From Cohnella herbarum (lineage in GTDB: Bacteria > Bacillota > Bacilli > Paenibacillales > Paenibacillaceae), in contig NZ_CP051680.1 in assembly GCF_012849095.1 (NCBI RefSeq), forward strand, positions 2,356,001-2,420,000: a stretch of DNA of 64,000 nt, read 5' to 3'. A program made the position numbers and the translations under genes. This document shows, one piece after another, positions 10,002 through 18,121 of the stretch. The notes under the pieces are model-generated. The model was not told where the DNA came from. It did no database searches and saw nothing but the letters and a program-made list of their open reading frames with translations. Each line of letters starts with the position of its first letter. The stretch's first letter is position 1.

Positions 10002-11147
10002 TTAACGACTCCCGTCCTTCGGTTGTTGCCCTTCCTCCCCTGACTCGGTTGCGGTATCCGCGTCCCCGACATCGATCGCTTCCGTTGAAGCTCCGTTCGG
10101 TTCATCGGTTCTGTTCAAAGTTCTCCTTCTCTCCTCCGAGCGGACGCGTCTGCTCGCGTTGCGTTTGCGGACGAACAAGAAAACGGGAATTCCAATGACG
10201 GCTACGACGACGAGAACCGGGAGCAACGCGGCAATGACGACGAGTATTCCTTCGCCGATAACCCGCAGCGCCTTCGCGCTACCCGACAATGCGTTCGAAA
10301 TCCGTTCTCCGAATCCCGCCTCCTCGTCCGTCTTCTCTTCCTTGATCTCTTCGATTCCGGAAGTTTGATAGAGCCGAAGGTTGATCGTGGAGAAAGCGAC
10401 GTTCTGATCCAGGAAACGTATTCTCCCTTTGATTTGTTCGATTTCCTGCTGTACGTTGGCCAGCTCATTGGAGAAACGAACGAGATCGTCGGTTTTCGTC
10501 GCTTTGTCCATGAAAGCCAGCAACCTGGATTCCACCGTTTGCTTCGCTTTCAAACGGGCGTCAAGATCGACGAACTCTTCCGTCACGTCGTTGCCCTGCA
10601 CTTCGCGTTCGAATTTCAGGCTTTTGATTTTCTGCAATCTTTCCAAGAAAGGGGAGAAGCCTTCGGAAGGAACTTTAATGACGTAAGTGGCGCCGACCTC
10701 GTTCGTATTGCGGCTATCGGAAAACTGCAACACATACGCCCCGCCAAGATGAATTAAATTCAGCAGTTGCTCTTCGGCGACTTTGAATTCCTTGACCTTC
10801 ATGACCAAGTCGGCACGGTAAATGACTTTACGGCCGAAGCCCGCATTCGCGTCCGCGATCGGGCCGATCCCTCCTCCTCCCGCTGCGGCTTGGTCATTAA
10901 CCGTTAACGATTCGCCAGCGGCCGGAGCTGATGATGCTTCCGCTTCGGCCAACAGGGCAGCATCTCCTGAGAACGCGACCGACAGTTTCGACGAACTCTG
11001 CATTGCCGCGGGTGCCGCCTCGTTCACAGCAGCCATCGAATCGCTATCTTTGTTGTTACTGCTGCAAGCCGTCATCATTAACAGCAGCAGAACGGCCGTG
11101 AGTAGCAACACGCCGTTCCTTAAGCCCCATTCTCGTTTCCCCTTCAT
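10002..11147 (-). CDS. DUF4349 domain lipoprotein
   Basis: Function unknown. The N-terminus has a hydrophobic signal ending in a lipobox-like MTAC, so Cys28 or so would be lipid-modified and the protein held outside the membrane. A low-complexity Ala/Ser linker is followed by the DUF4349 domain (about residues 108-265), including the VEFVDLDARL-like segment and an extended coiled coil. A membrane helix at about 298-325 is followed by a very basic, then acidic, cytoplasmic-style tail of about 55 residues. This tail means the protein is probably anchored at both ends of the domain. ATG 11147 follows AAGGGGAGATCGAG. It stands alone, with terminators on both sides. Confidence 0.75.
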   Translation of the reverse strand: MKGKREWGLRNGVLLLTAVLLLLMMTACSSNNKDSDSMAAVNEAAPAAMQSSSKLSVAFSGDAALLAEAEASSAPAAGESLTVNDQAAAGGGGIGPIADANAGFGRKVIYRADLVMKVKEFKVAEEQLLNLIHLGGAYVLQFSDSRNTNEVGATYVIKVPSEGFSPFLERLQKIKSLKFEREVQGNDVTEEFVDLDARLKAKQTVESRLLAFMDKATKTDDLVRFSNELANVQQEIEQIKGRIRFLDQNVAFSTINLRLYQTSGIEEIKEEKTDEEAGFGERISNALSGSAKALRVIGEGILVVIAALLPVLVVVAVIGIPVFLFVRKRNASRRVRSEERRRTLNRTDEPNGASTEAIDVGDADTATESGEEGQQPKDGSR

Positions 11148-11212
11148 CTCGATCTCCCCTTTTATTGGTATCTATTGGGATAGACGCAGTGGCATAGGAA
11201 AATGTTTCCTAA

Positions 11213-11250
11213 TAATAAAAAAAAGAAAACCCGCTTCGCTTTCCTGCGGG
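11213..11250 (-). terminator. terminator after the iron/heme operon
   Basis: On the minus strand CCCGC and GCGGG form a short GC stem around an 11-base loop, followed by TTTTCTTTTTTTTATTA. It sits 16 bases after the stop of the monooxygenase gene at 11266. The stem is short but the T-run is long. Confidence 0.7.
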
Positions 11251-11265
11251 CGGGAGCATTTCAAT

Positions 11266-11598
11266 TTAGTTTTCTGCGGGAAGCGCGGGAAGATGGGAAA
11301 CGATGACTTCGTGCAAAGTGATTTTGTTTCCGATCACCTGATCGCCGTTCCCGTTTTCCCGGCGGGCCGCATGGGCTTGCTTAAAGGAATCGCTTTGCAC
11401 CCAAGCATCGAATGCCTCTTTGTTGTCCCAAGTCGTGCAAACCTGGAATTCATCGTATTCCTCTATTCCTTGCGTTTGCAACAGTTCCATTCTCACGAAA
11501 CCTGGAAAGGTGTGAACGTTTTTCGGAGACTTGAATCTTTCCCGTATGACGTTACCGTAACCCGGCTTAGCTTGGATCGTATTCGTTACGATGATCAT
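11266..11598 (-). CDS. IsdG/HmoA-type heme-degrading monooxygenase
   Basis: Small dimeric ABM-fold enzyme that opens the heme ring to release iron. The residues known to be catalytic in IsdG (Asn7, Trp67, His77) have counterparts here at Asn6 (VTNTIQ), Trp66 (FDAWVQS) and His76 (KQAHAA). Length, 110 residues, is typical of HmoA. ATG at 11598 follows AAAGGAGAGATTCGA. It lies 80 bases downstream of the ABC ATPase gene with no terminator between, so it is probably the last gene of the Fur-controlled operon. This suggests heme is the imported substrate. Other ABM-fold monooxygenases cannot be fully excluded. Confidence 0.82.
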   Translation of the reverse strand: MIIVTNTIQAKPGYGNVIRERFKSPKNVHTFPGFVRMELLQTQGIEEYDEFQVCTTWDNKEAFDAWVQSDSFKQAHAARRENGNGDQVIGNKITLHEVIVSHLPALPAEN

Positions 11599-11678
11599 TC
11601 GAATCTCTCCTTTTGTTTTAATTTACTTTAACTAAATCGGCATGCGCCGAAGCTACGAACGACTTAACGAGATCCGGG

Positions 11679-12521
11679 TCAATTGCCACCAGCGGCTTTC
11701 GCGATTCCAACGTCATTGCCTGATTCCTCCTTTACTTTCGCTTTAGCTAAGCCCCGCGGGGTATAGACCGGCTTCCCATCATCCTCGTAAATCTTCGCTT
11801 CGATTCCGAATACCTGAGAGAAGAAAGCCGGCACGTAGACTTCATGCGGAGCACCGTCGCTAACGACGGCGCCATCCTTCATCGCGATGATTCGATCGCT
11901 GTAACGGGCCGCTTGATTCAGATCATGGAGCACCATGACGATCGTAATGCCTTGCGTTCGATTCAGATGCTGCAACAATTCCATGACTTCAAGCTGATGG
12001 GCAACATCCAAATACGTCGTCGGTTCATCCAGCAGCAATGTATGCGGGGTTTGCGCAACGGCCATCGCGATCCATGCCCTTTGTCTTTCGCCGCCGGACA
12101 ATGTGAATAAAGAGCGATATTGCATCTCGGTCAAATGGGTCATTTCGAGCGCCCAATCCACTATGTCCTCGTGCTCGTTCCGGCATTCCTCGTACCACTT
12201 CAAATGAGGGTGGCGGCCTTGCTTAACCAGATCCCGCACCGTTAGATCCAGATTGTGGTCCTGCGTCTGCGGCAGCATCGTTAGCATCTGGGCGATCTTG
12301 CGCGTTTTCATTCGGGCGATCGCTTCCCCTTCCAAGAACACGACCCCGCTTCGCGGTTGTACCAATCTCGTCATCAGCCGCAGTACGGTCGATTTACCCG
12401 AACCGTTAGGCCCGACGATGCTTGCTATTTCTCCCTGACGAAAATGAATTCCGATGTCCTCGACGATGTTTCGGTCCTGATAGCCGAAAGAAATCCCTTC
12501 CGCGTTTAAGGCGCTCTTCAA
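11679..12521 (-). CDS. iron/heme ABC transporter ATP-binding protein (FecE/FhuC family)
   Basis: Cytoplasmic ATPase of an iron-complex importer. Walker A is GPNGSGKST near residue 37, the ABC signature is LSGGERQRAW near residue 142, and Walker B is LLLDEPTTYLD near residue 163; the switch His is in VLHDLNQAARYSD. The 280 residues include a C-terminal extension of about 25 residues. The start overlaps the permease stop by 4 bases (ATGA). Substrate (siderophore or heme) cannot be read from this subunit. Confidence 0.93.
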   Translation of the reverse strand: MKSALNAEGISFGYQDRNIVEDIGIHFRQGEIASIVGPNGSGKSTVLRLMTRLVQPRSGVVFLEGEAIARMKTRKIAQMLTMLPQTQDHNLDLTVRDLVKQGRHPHLKWYEECRNEHEDIVDWALEMTHLTEMQYRSLFTLSGGERQRAWIAMAVAQTPHTLLLDEPTTYLDVAHQLEVMELLQHLNRTQGITIVMVLHDLNQAARYSDRIIAMKDGAVVSDGAPHEVYVPAFFSQVFGIEAKIYEDDGKPVYTPRGLAKAKVKEESGNDVGIAKAAGGN

Positions 12522-13531
12522 ACTTTAAGCCCCCTTTTCAATAAATAGAGGAAAAACGGCGCTCCGAGCAAAGCCAGCAATACGCCGACGGGAAATTCGA
12601 TCGGATCGAACCACGCCCTTGCCGAAGTATCCGCGGCTACGACGAGCGCTCCTCCTCCGAGGGCGGACAGAGGCAGGAAATACTTGTAGTCGTTACCGAC
12701 GAGCATTCGCACGATATGAGGCACGACCAGACCGACGAAACCTATCAATCCGGAAACGCTGATCGCGATGCCCGCCATGAACGTAGACATGAGAATGACA
12801 AGCATCCGGCTTCTTTCCACACGGTTACCGAGCAATTTCGCGACTTCATCTCCCAGAATCAGAACGTTAGCATGCTTGATCAGAAATAACGATAGCAGTA
12901 TTCCGATGCACGCGTAGGGAGCGATAGTATCGAAGTGCGGCCAGCTTTTGCCGTTCAAGCTTCCTGCGAGCCACGGCAGAACGGCTTGCACCTTCTCGCT
13001 GTTCAGCAGCATGACCGTCGTCATTCCCGCGCCGAGCAAGGAGTTAACGGCGACGCCGGCCAGAATCATCCGTCCGGTCGGCGCCCCCTTATTCCATGCC
13101 AGCGCGTAAATGATCGCGGCGGCCGCTAAAGCTCCCAAGAATGCCGCCAACGGCACGAGCGACATCTGTTCGGGGAATAAGATCATAATCGAAACCGCGG
13201 CCAGTCCGGCTCCGGCGGACACGCCGATAATCCCCGGATCAGCCAACGGATTACGGAATACTCCTTGGAGAAACGCACCCGAGATGGCTAAGCATATCCC
13301 GACGAGTAATCCGGTAAGCACTCGCGGAAGTCGCAAATTCCATACGATTTGACGAAACTCGTTTTCCGTATTCGAGAATAGCGACGTCCATACTTCCTTA
13401 GCCGGTATGGAAATGGCACCGACCGTTAAACCGTACAGAATGGAGAGAATCACTAATGCGATGAACATTACGAATAACAGGATTCTTCTTCTGGTTCGAG
13501 GATCTTTCCTCAATGGTTTTGATAAGCTCAT
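12518..13531 (-). CDS. iron/heme ABC transporter permease (FecCD family)
   Basis: Integral membrane permease of the BtuC/FecCD type with about ten hydrophobic segments over 337 residues. Family hallmarks include LRLPRVLTGLLVG near residue 65 and the GLIGFVGLVVPHIVR segment near residue 260 that contacts the ATPase. It begins 5 bases after the binding-protein stop with no strong ribosome site of its own, implying translational coupling, and overlaps the ATPase gene downstream. Confidence 0.93.
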   Translation of the reverse strand: MSLSKPLRKDPRTRRRILLFVMFIALVILSILYGLTVGAISIPAKEVWTSLFSNTENEFRQIVWNLRLPRVLTGLLVGICLAISGAFLQGVFRNPLADPGIIGVSAGAGLAAVSIMILFPEQMSLVPLAAFLGALAAAAIIYALAWNKGAPTGRMILAGVAVNSLLGAGMTTVMLLNSEKVQAVLPWLAGSLNGKSWPHFDTIAPYACIGILLSLFLIKHANVLILGDEVAKLLGNRVERSRMLVILMSTFMAGIAISVSGLIGFVGLVVPHIVRMLVGNDYKYFLPLSALGGGALVVAADTSARAWFDPIEFPVGVLLALLGAPFFLYLLKRGLKV

Positions 13532-13535
13532 TCCG

Positions 13536-14810
13536 TTATTTCGCCTGCAGAAGCAATTTGTTCAGCGCCGTAATCGCTTCGGGAGCCCGCAATCCCGGAT
13601 TTGCCGCGAACAAGTCATTCGGCAGCACCTCGAACTGATCCGACTTCACGGCGCCGAGGTTTTTCCATGCCGGATTGCTCTCCAGCTCCTTCTTGAAGCT
13701 TGCTTTTACTTCCGCTGGATCGCCGTGAGTGATCAAGTAGATCACGTCGGGGTCGGCTGCCACGATTCTTTCCATACTAAACTCGGCGTACTGCGGCATC
13801 GTATCCATCTTCGGAAATTTAGCCGCTACGTTTTCTCCGCCGGCCAGATCAAGGAAGTTGCCCGGGTAACTCGACGGAAGGGCGACCACGAAGCTGCCCG
13901 TTGCTCCATAGAGGATTAACGCTTTAGGTTTCTTCGCGGGTTGGCTAGCCGTAATTTGCTTCAGCTGTTCGTCCATTCGTTTAATCAACTTAGCTGCTTC
14001 TTCCTCTTTCCCGAGCACTTCGCCATAAAGCCGAATGGAGTTTTGGATTTCTTTGAAATCGTTATGCGAGTTCAATAACACTTTAGCTCCCAGCTTCTCG
14101 AGCGTTGCAGTTTGCGGCTGCAAGGACGGGCTTCCGATAACGAGGTCCGCTTTTAACGTAGCCAGCGTCTCGAAGTTGATTCCATGCGCGCTGCCGATCT
14201 CCGGTATCAAGGCGGCTTCCGGCGGATAAACTTTGCCCAGCGCGGTAGACCTTCCGACGATGTTTCCGCCGAGGGCGGCCACGATCTCCGTATCCGACGA
14301 GGATAAAGTCGCGATGCGTTCGGGAACTTTGTTTAGCGTAAGGGGACCCGTTTTCGTTTGCACGGTCAGTTTGCTGGCGATTGTGACTTGTTTTTTCGCG
14401 TTATCCCATTTCACCCACATTCCGAAAGACTGAGCCAGGGCGCGAAGCGGAACGAATGTCGTGTTGTTGATGCTGACAGGGGCGGATTCAAGCTGTTTTT
14501 TCTGATCGTTTATGTATGCCGTCGCAGATCCGACAGTATAGGTTACCGTATTCTTGTCTTTCACCGCTTTTACCGTTTTCGTCTTGGCATCCCAGCTCAC
14601 TTTGCCGCCCATGCCGGTTACGACGTTACTATAAGGCACCATCAAGCGGCCTTTTACGATTTGAGGCGCGGTCGACAATGAGATTTCTTTACCGTCCACG
14701 ACCACCTTGATTGCGTTATTCGATGCCGCTTCCGCGGGTTGCGCTAATCCGGCGGCACCCCACAGGATGACTGCCGATAATATTCCGGTCCACAACTTTT
14801 TACGATACAT
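13536..14810 (-). CDS. iron/heme-binding protein fused to a copper-amine-oxidase-like N-terminal domain
   Basis: Extracellular receptor of the importer. The order is: cleavable signal peptide (AEA cleavage near residue 28, with no lipobox cysteine), a copper-amine-oxidase N-terminal-like domain of about 115 residues (31-147, with KGRLMVPYSNVV and TTFVPLRALAQ repeats), then a class III periplasmic-binding fold (150-424, beginning PERIATLSSSDTEIVAALG). Gram-positive binding proteins are normally lipoproteins, so the extra domain probably replaces the lipid anchor by holding the protein to the wall. First gene of the Fur-regulated operon. ATG 14810 follows GGGAGGAAATAAA. Confidence 0.88.
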   Translation of the reverse strand: MYRKKLWTGILSAVILWGAAGLAQPAEAASNNAIKVVVDGKEISLSTAPQIVKGRLMVPYSNVVTGMGGKVSWDAKTKTVKAVKDKNTVTYTVGSATAYINDQKKQLESAPVSINNTTFVPLRALAQSFGMWVKWDNAKKQVTIASKLTVQTKTGPLTLNKVPERIATLSSSDTEIVAALGGNIVGRSTALGKVYPPEAALIPEIGSAHGINFETLATLKADLVIGSPSLQPQTATLEKLGAKVLLNSHNDFKEIQNSIRLYGEVLGKEEEAAKLIKRMDEQLKQITASQPAKKPKALILYGATGSFVVALPSSYPGNFLDLAGGENVAAKFPKMDTMPQYAEFSMERIVAADPDVIYLITHGDPAEVKASFKKELESNPAWKNLGAVKSDQFEVLPNDLFAANPGLRAPEAITALNKLLLQAK

Positions 14811-14868
14811 TTTATTTCCTCCCGATTATGAAGATGATGAGTTCTGCGATGATCATCATTATGACGTC

Positions 14869-14887
14869 GATAATGATAATCATTTTC
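14869..14887 (-). promoter_or_regulatory. Fur box 2, downstream of the promoter
   Basis: The plus-strand 19-mer starting GATAATGATAATCATT matches the classic Fur consensus at 18 of 19 positions (one mismatch near its end). It lies between the predicted transcription start and the gene, 35 bases from the first box. Confidence 0.85.
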
Positions 14888-14894
14888 ATTAAGA

Positions 14895-14924
14895 ACAATA
14901 CATGATAATGATTATCATTGTCAA
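14895..14924 (-). promoter_or_regulatory. sigma-A promoter with embedded Fur box 1
   Basis: On the minus strand TTGACA (14924-14919) and TATTGT (14900-14895) are 18 bases apart. Between and partly over them is TGATAATGATTATCA (14903-14917), a perfect 7-1-7 Fur palindrome. Iron-loaded Fur would occlude RNA polymerase, so the operon should be induced by iron starvation. Confidence 0.88.
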
Positions 14925-14941
14925 TATACATCCGTTTAAAA

Positions 14942-14990
14942 TAAAAAAACGTTTACTCCGCCGAAAATAATCGGTGAAATAAACGTTTTT
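14942..14990 (-). terminator. terminator after ahcY
   Basis: The arms AAAAACGTTTA and TAAACGTTTTT pair perfectly around an inner CCGA/TCGG stem, ending in a T-run on the minus strand. It lies 21 bases after the ahcY stop and separates it from the Fur-controlled promoter. Confidence 0.85.
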
Positions 14991-15010
14991 AGGTTTGTTA
15001 GATTACAGCA

Positions 15011-16273
15011 TTAGTGGGATGCCCAGCTGTCCAAGTAGGCTTTCTGTTCTTCCGATAGCGTATCGATCTTGATCCCAAGCGATTCCAGCTTCGTACGGGC
15101 AACAAGCTCATCCAGCTCGTAAGGTACGTTAACGACCTTGCTGCCGATGCTCTCGTAGTTCTCGTTCACATGGCGCAAAGCGATCGCCTGCAACGCGAAA
15201 GTCATATCCATGATTTCCGCAGGATGTCCATCTCCGGCCGCAAGGTTCACTAAGCGACCTTCCGCAAGCACATAAATTTTACGTCCGTCCTTCAGGACGT
15301 ATTCTTCGATATTGCGGCGTACGACGCGTTTGGATACCGATAGTTCCGCAAGCTCCACGAGGTTCACTTCGATATCGAAATGTCCGGCATTGGACAGGAT
15401 CGCCCCGTCCTTCATGTTCGCGATATGTTCGCCGCGAATGACGTCCTTGTTGCCCGTTACCGTAACGAAGAACTCTCCGACTTTCGCCGCTTCTTCCATC
15501 GACATCACGGTAAACCCGTCCATGTATGCTTCTACGGCGCGGATGGCGTCGACTTCGGTTACGACGACGTTTGCGCCTAATCCTTTCGCGCGCATCGCCA
15601 CGCCCTTACCGCACCAGCCGTATCCATTAACGACTACAGTCTTACCCGCAACGACAAGGTTCGTCGTACGATTAATGCCATCCCATACCGATTGGCCCGT
15701 GCCATAACGGTTATCGAACAAATATTTGCAATACGCATCGTTAACGGCAACCATCGGGAACTTCAACGAGCCGTCTTTCTCCATTGCTTTCAAGCGCAAA
15801 ATACCCGTCGTTGTCTCTTCCGCCCCGCCGCGGACTTGCGCGAGCAAATCTTGGCGTTCCGAGTGAAGGATGGATACCAGGTCTCCGCCGTCGTCGATGA
15901 TCAGATCCGGCTTCGTTTCCAATGTTTTGACCATCAGATCCTTATATTCTTGCGGATCCGGATTATATTTCGCGTAAACCGCGATTCCGTCTTCGACGAG
16001 CGCCGCGCAGACATCGTCTTGCGTAGACAATGGATTACTGCCCGTGATAACGACTTCCGCGCCGCCCGCTTGAACGACTTTGGCTAAGTACGCCGTTTTG
16101 GCTTCCAAGTGCAAGGAAATCGCGACGCGCAGTCCCTTAAACGGCTGATCGCGTTCGAACTCTTTACGAATTTGGTTCAAAACGGGCATATGGGCTTGTA
16201 CCCAATCGATTTTCAACTTGCCTTCCGGTGCCAAAGATGGATCGCGTACGATGCTTGTTAAAGCCGTTTTCAT
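15011..16273 (-). CDS. ahcY: adenosylhomocysteinase AhcY
   Basis: Hydrolyses S-adenosylhomocysteine to adenosine and homocysteine, relieving product inhibition of methyltransferases. The 420-residue protein is the short bacterial form. It shows [11 protein letters not shown] near residue 53, the substrate-binding region with DDGGD and EETTTG, and the NAD-binding loop [16 protein letters not shown] near residue 215. B. subtilis uses the Pfs/LuxS route instead, so AhcY is an informative difference. ATG 16273 follows GGAGGAATTATTTT. Only 49 bases separate it from bshC with no terminator, so it may be transcribed with bshC. Confidence 0.96.
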   Translation of the reverse strand: MKTALTSIVRDPSLAPEGKLKIDWVQAHMPVLNQIRKEFERDQPFKGLRVAISLHLEAKTAYLAKVVQAGGAEVVITGSNPLSTQDDVCAALVEDGIAVYAKYNPDPQEYKDLMVKTLETKPDLIIDDGGDLVSILHSERQDLLAQVRGGAEETTTGILRLKAMEKDGSLKFPMVAVNDAYCKYLFDNRYGTGQSVWDGINRTTNLVVAGKTVVVNGYGWCGKGVAMRAKGLGANVVVTEVDAIRAVEAYMDGFTVMSMEEAAKVGEFFVTVTGNKDVIRGEHIANMKDGAILSNAGHFDIEVNLVELAELSVSKRVVRRNIEEYVLKDGRKIYVLAEGRLVNLAAGDGHPAEIMDMTFALQAIALRHVNENYESIGSKVVNVPYELDELVARTKLESLGIKIDTLSEEQKAYLDSWASH

Positions 16274-16322
16274 AAAATAATTCCTCCAGGTTCTCTGTTA
16301 AGTGCATGTTTGAACAACCTCT

Positions 16323-17969
16323 TCAAACTGTGGTAGTCAAGCCTTCCACCAGGCGGTTCCCGCCGGTGTTCTCGTAAGGAACGTCCGCCCATAAGGCCAG
16401 CCAATCCGGGCCGTAACGATTCCAGAAGTGGACGGTACCGTAAACCCTCTCCTGCGGTTTGTCCAGCGGAGAGAAGGATAGCCGAATGCGGTCCCATTGA
16501 CGGAGCGAAGTCTCATGCTGCTTGGCGATCGCGTCGATAGATCGCGACTCCAAGTACGTGATCTGTTCCAATATTTTATCCCGGTTACTTACCGCCAAGG
16601 AGGCGAGACCAGGCTGGACCGATGATACGGTATTCATGATCGGGGCATACAATTGTTTGAACTGGCTTTTTACCTGTTCGAATTGCTCCTCGATATTCCA
16701 TTCGTCCTGTTTAGCAAGCCAATCCGCCCTGCGTTGATCCAGATCGGACATCGCTTCCTCGACGGACAGGGCGTACTTATCCAGAAGCTTGGCTATATTC
16801 GCTTCCAGATAGATGAAAGATTGACGCGGTATAAGTATCGGCATGGACATTCCGAATTCTTCAAAGGCCGGACCGAGAATGCCCCAATAAGCCAGCTCGG
16901 ACGGACCGAGAACTGCCCCAAGCACCGGAAGCAAGTAGTCCTGCATGAGCGGTCGCGTCAGCGCGTTCGTGCTTAAGCGATCCGGAGTCGATTCCGTCAA
17001 CTCCAGCATCTGTTCGCAAGTGTAGGAAACATTTCCCTTTCGGTCAATGAAACTTTCCTTATCTTTATGAAGCAATAGCCTTCCTTGCTCATGATGAAGG
17101 AATAAGTTCGCGCTTCCGTCCGTCGTCTCCGCCTGCAGCTTGAATCCCCGGCCGAGCACATGCTGTTCTCCTTGCTTCAAAGCAGCTTCGAGCTTATCGT
17201 TACGGACGATCAGCTCTCGGAACATCGGTCCTTCCAATGCCCTGAGATTAGGGTCGTCCGCATCTAACAACACGAGCCCTTGACTCCCGAACCAGTCCGC
17301 CAACAGCCGGGCGAAAGCCAAACTTAGCGAAGGCGTATCCTTAACATGGCTTTGAAGACGTTCCAGCAAGTTTTGCTTGAATTCGGTATCCGGCAGTTGG
17401 GCGGCTAGCTCTTGAAGCGCCGCATCCCACTGCTCTCCGCTCAGTCGAGTTCGGCTGACGGCAAGTCTCGGCCCTTCCGGCCTTTCGATCCTTACGCGTC
17501 TGATTGCGCCTTCAGAGGATTGAATATTCACGTGATTGGCTTCGTCGAAATCGTGATCTTCGCCCGCGATCCAGAAGAGCGGCACGACCGGTCTGCCTAG
17601 TTTTCTTTCCGCTTCTCGCGCCGCTTGAATGACGGATAAAGCTTTATAGAAAATCAATAAGGCACCGCCGAACAATCCGGCTTGTTGCCCGCCTACGATA
17701 ACGAGACTGTTCGGTTGATCCAGCTTCTCCAGCGACAAAGCGCTCTCGGGGTAAGCCGGCAATCGTGCCTGATAGCTCTTCAGCGCCTCGGTTACGCGTT
17801 TCATGCTCGCCCTCGAACCTGTCGTTCGATCTAAGAAAGCCGCTCTTTCCGCCCAATTCTCGTCATTCGAAGGATGCTTGCCGAACAACTCGCTAACAAC
17901 CGAATCTCCCAACCTATATCTTTCGGCTAACGAGGTTGGGTTTGTTTCTGCAATAGATATAATATTCAA
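16323..17969 (-). CDS. bshC: bacillithiol biosynthesis cysteine-adding enzyme BshC
   Basis: Adds cysteine to glucosaminyl-malate, the final step of bacillithiol synthesis. The 548-residue protein contains GGQQAGLFGGALL, FWIAGEDHDFDE and a long C-terminal coiled-coil-like region as in BshC. The frame is open far upstream (to 18371), but the start is placed at TTG 17969. GGGGG lies 9 bases before it, the sigma-A promoter at 18010-18038 would put the transcription start almost on the in-frame ATG at 18002, and the BshC N-terminus (LNIISIAE...) begins at this TTG. Length then matches B. subtilis BshC (about 539). Confidence 0.9.
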   Translation of the reverse strand: MNIISIAETNPTSLAERYRLGDSVVSELFGKHPSNDENWAERAAFLDRTTGSRASMKRVTEALKSYQARLPAYPESALSLEKLDQPNSLVIVGGQQAGLFGGALLIFYKALSVIQAAREAERKLGRPVVPLFWIAGEDHDFDEANHVNIQSSEGAIRRVRIERPEGPRLAVSRTRLSGEQWDAALQELAAQLPDTEFKQNLLERLQSHVKDTPSLSLAFARLLADWFGSQGLVLLDADDPNLRALEGPMFRELIVRNDKLEAALKQGEQHVLGRGFKLQAETTDGSANLFLHHEQGRLLLHKDKESFIDRKGNVSYTCEQMLELTESTPDRLSTNALTRPLMQDYLLPVLGAVLGPSELAYWGILGPAFEEFGMSMPILIPRQSFIYLEANIAKLLDKYALSVEEAMSDLDQRRADWLAKQDEWNIEEQFEQVKSQFKQLYAPIMNTVSSVQPGLASLAVSNRDKILEQITYLESRSIDAIAKQHETSLRQWDRIRLSFSPLDKPQERVYGTVHFWNRYGPDWLALWADVPYENTGGNRLVEGLTTTV

Positions 17970-18009
17970 AGGGAAGTTTCCCCCGTTCTGTCGTTGTGTC
18001 ATCAGATTG

Positions 18010-18038
18010 ATTGTACACAAGAGCAGAATGCACGTCAA
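18010..18038 (-). promoter_or_regulatory. sigma-A promoter for bshC
   Basis: On the minus strand TTGACG (18038-18033) and TACAAT (18015-18010) are separated by 17 bases. Transcription would start near 18003, leaving a leader of about 35 bases to the TTG start codon. Confidence 0.78.
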
Positions 18039-18121
18039 AAGGTTTGCGCGCCTAAAATCGCGAGGGATTCGTCCTATGCTCAAGTATACGCCTGTTTCTA
18101 TACCGATGTTCGGGCTTATTC

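Noticed and set aside
10822..11631. 269-codon plus-strand frame across the DUF4349 gene start and the monooxygenase
   Set aside because: It covers a clear terminator and the opposite-strand ribosome sites, and its composition is that of reversed codons.
16274..16322. SAM or SAH riboswitch before ahcY
   Set aside because: Only 49 bases separate bshC and ahcY, too short for a known SAM or SAH aptamer, and no such motif is seen.
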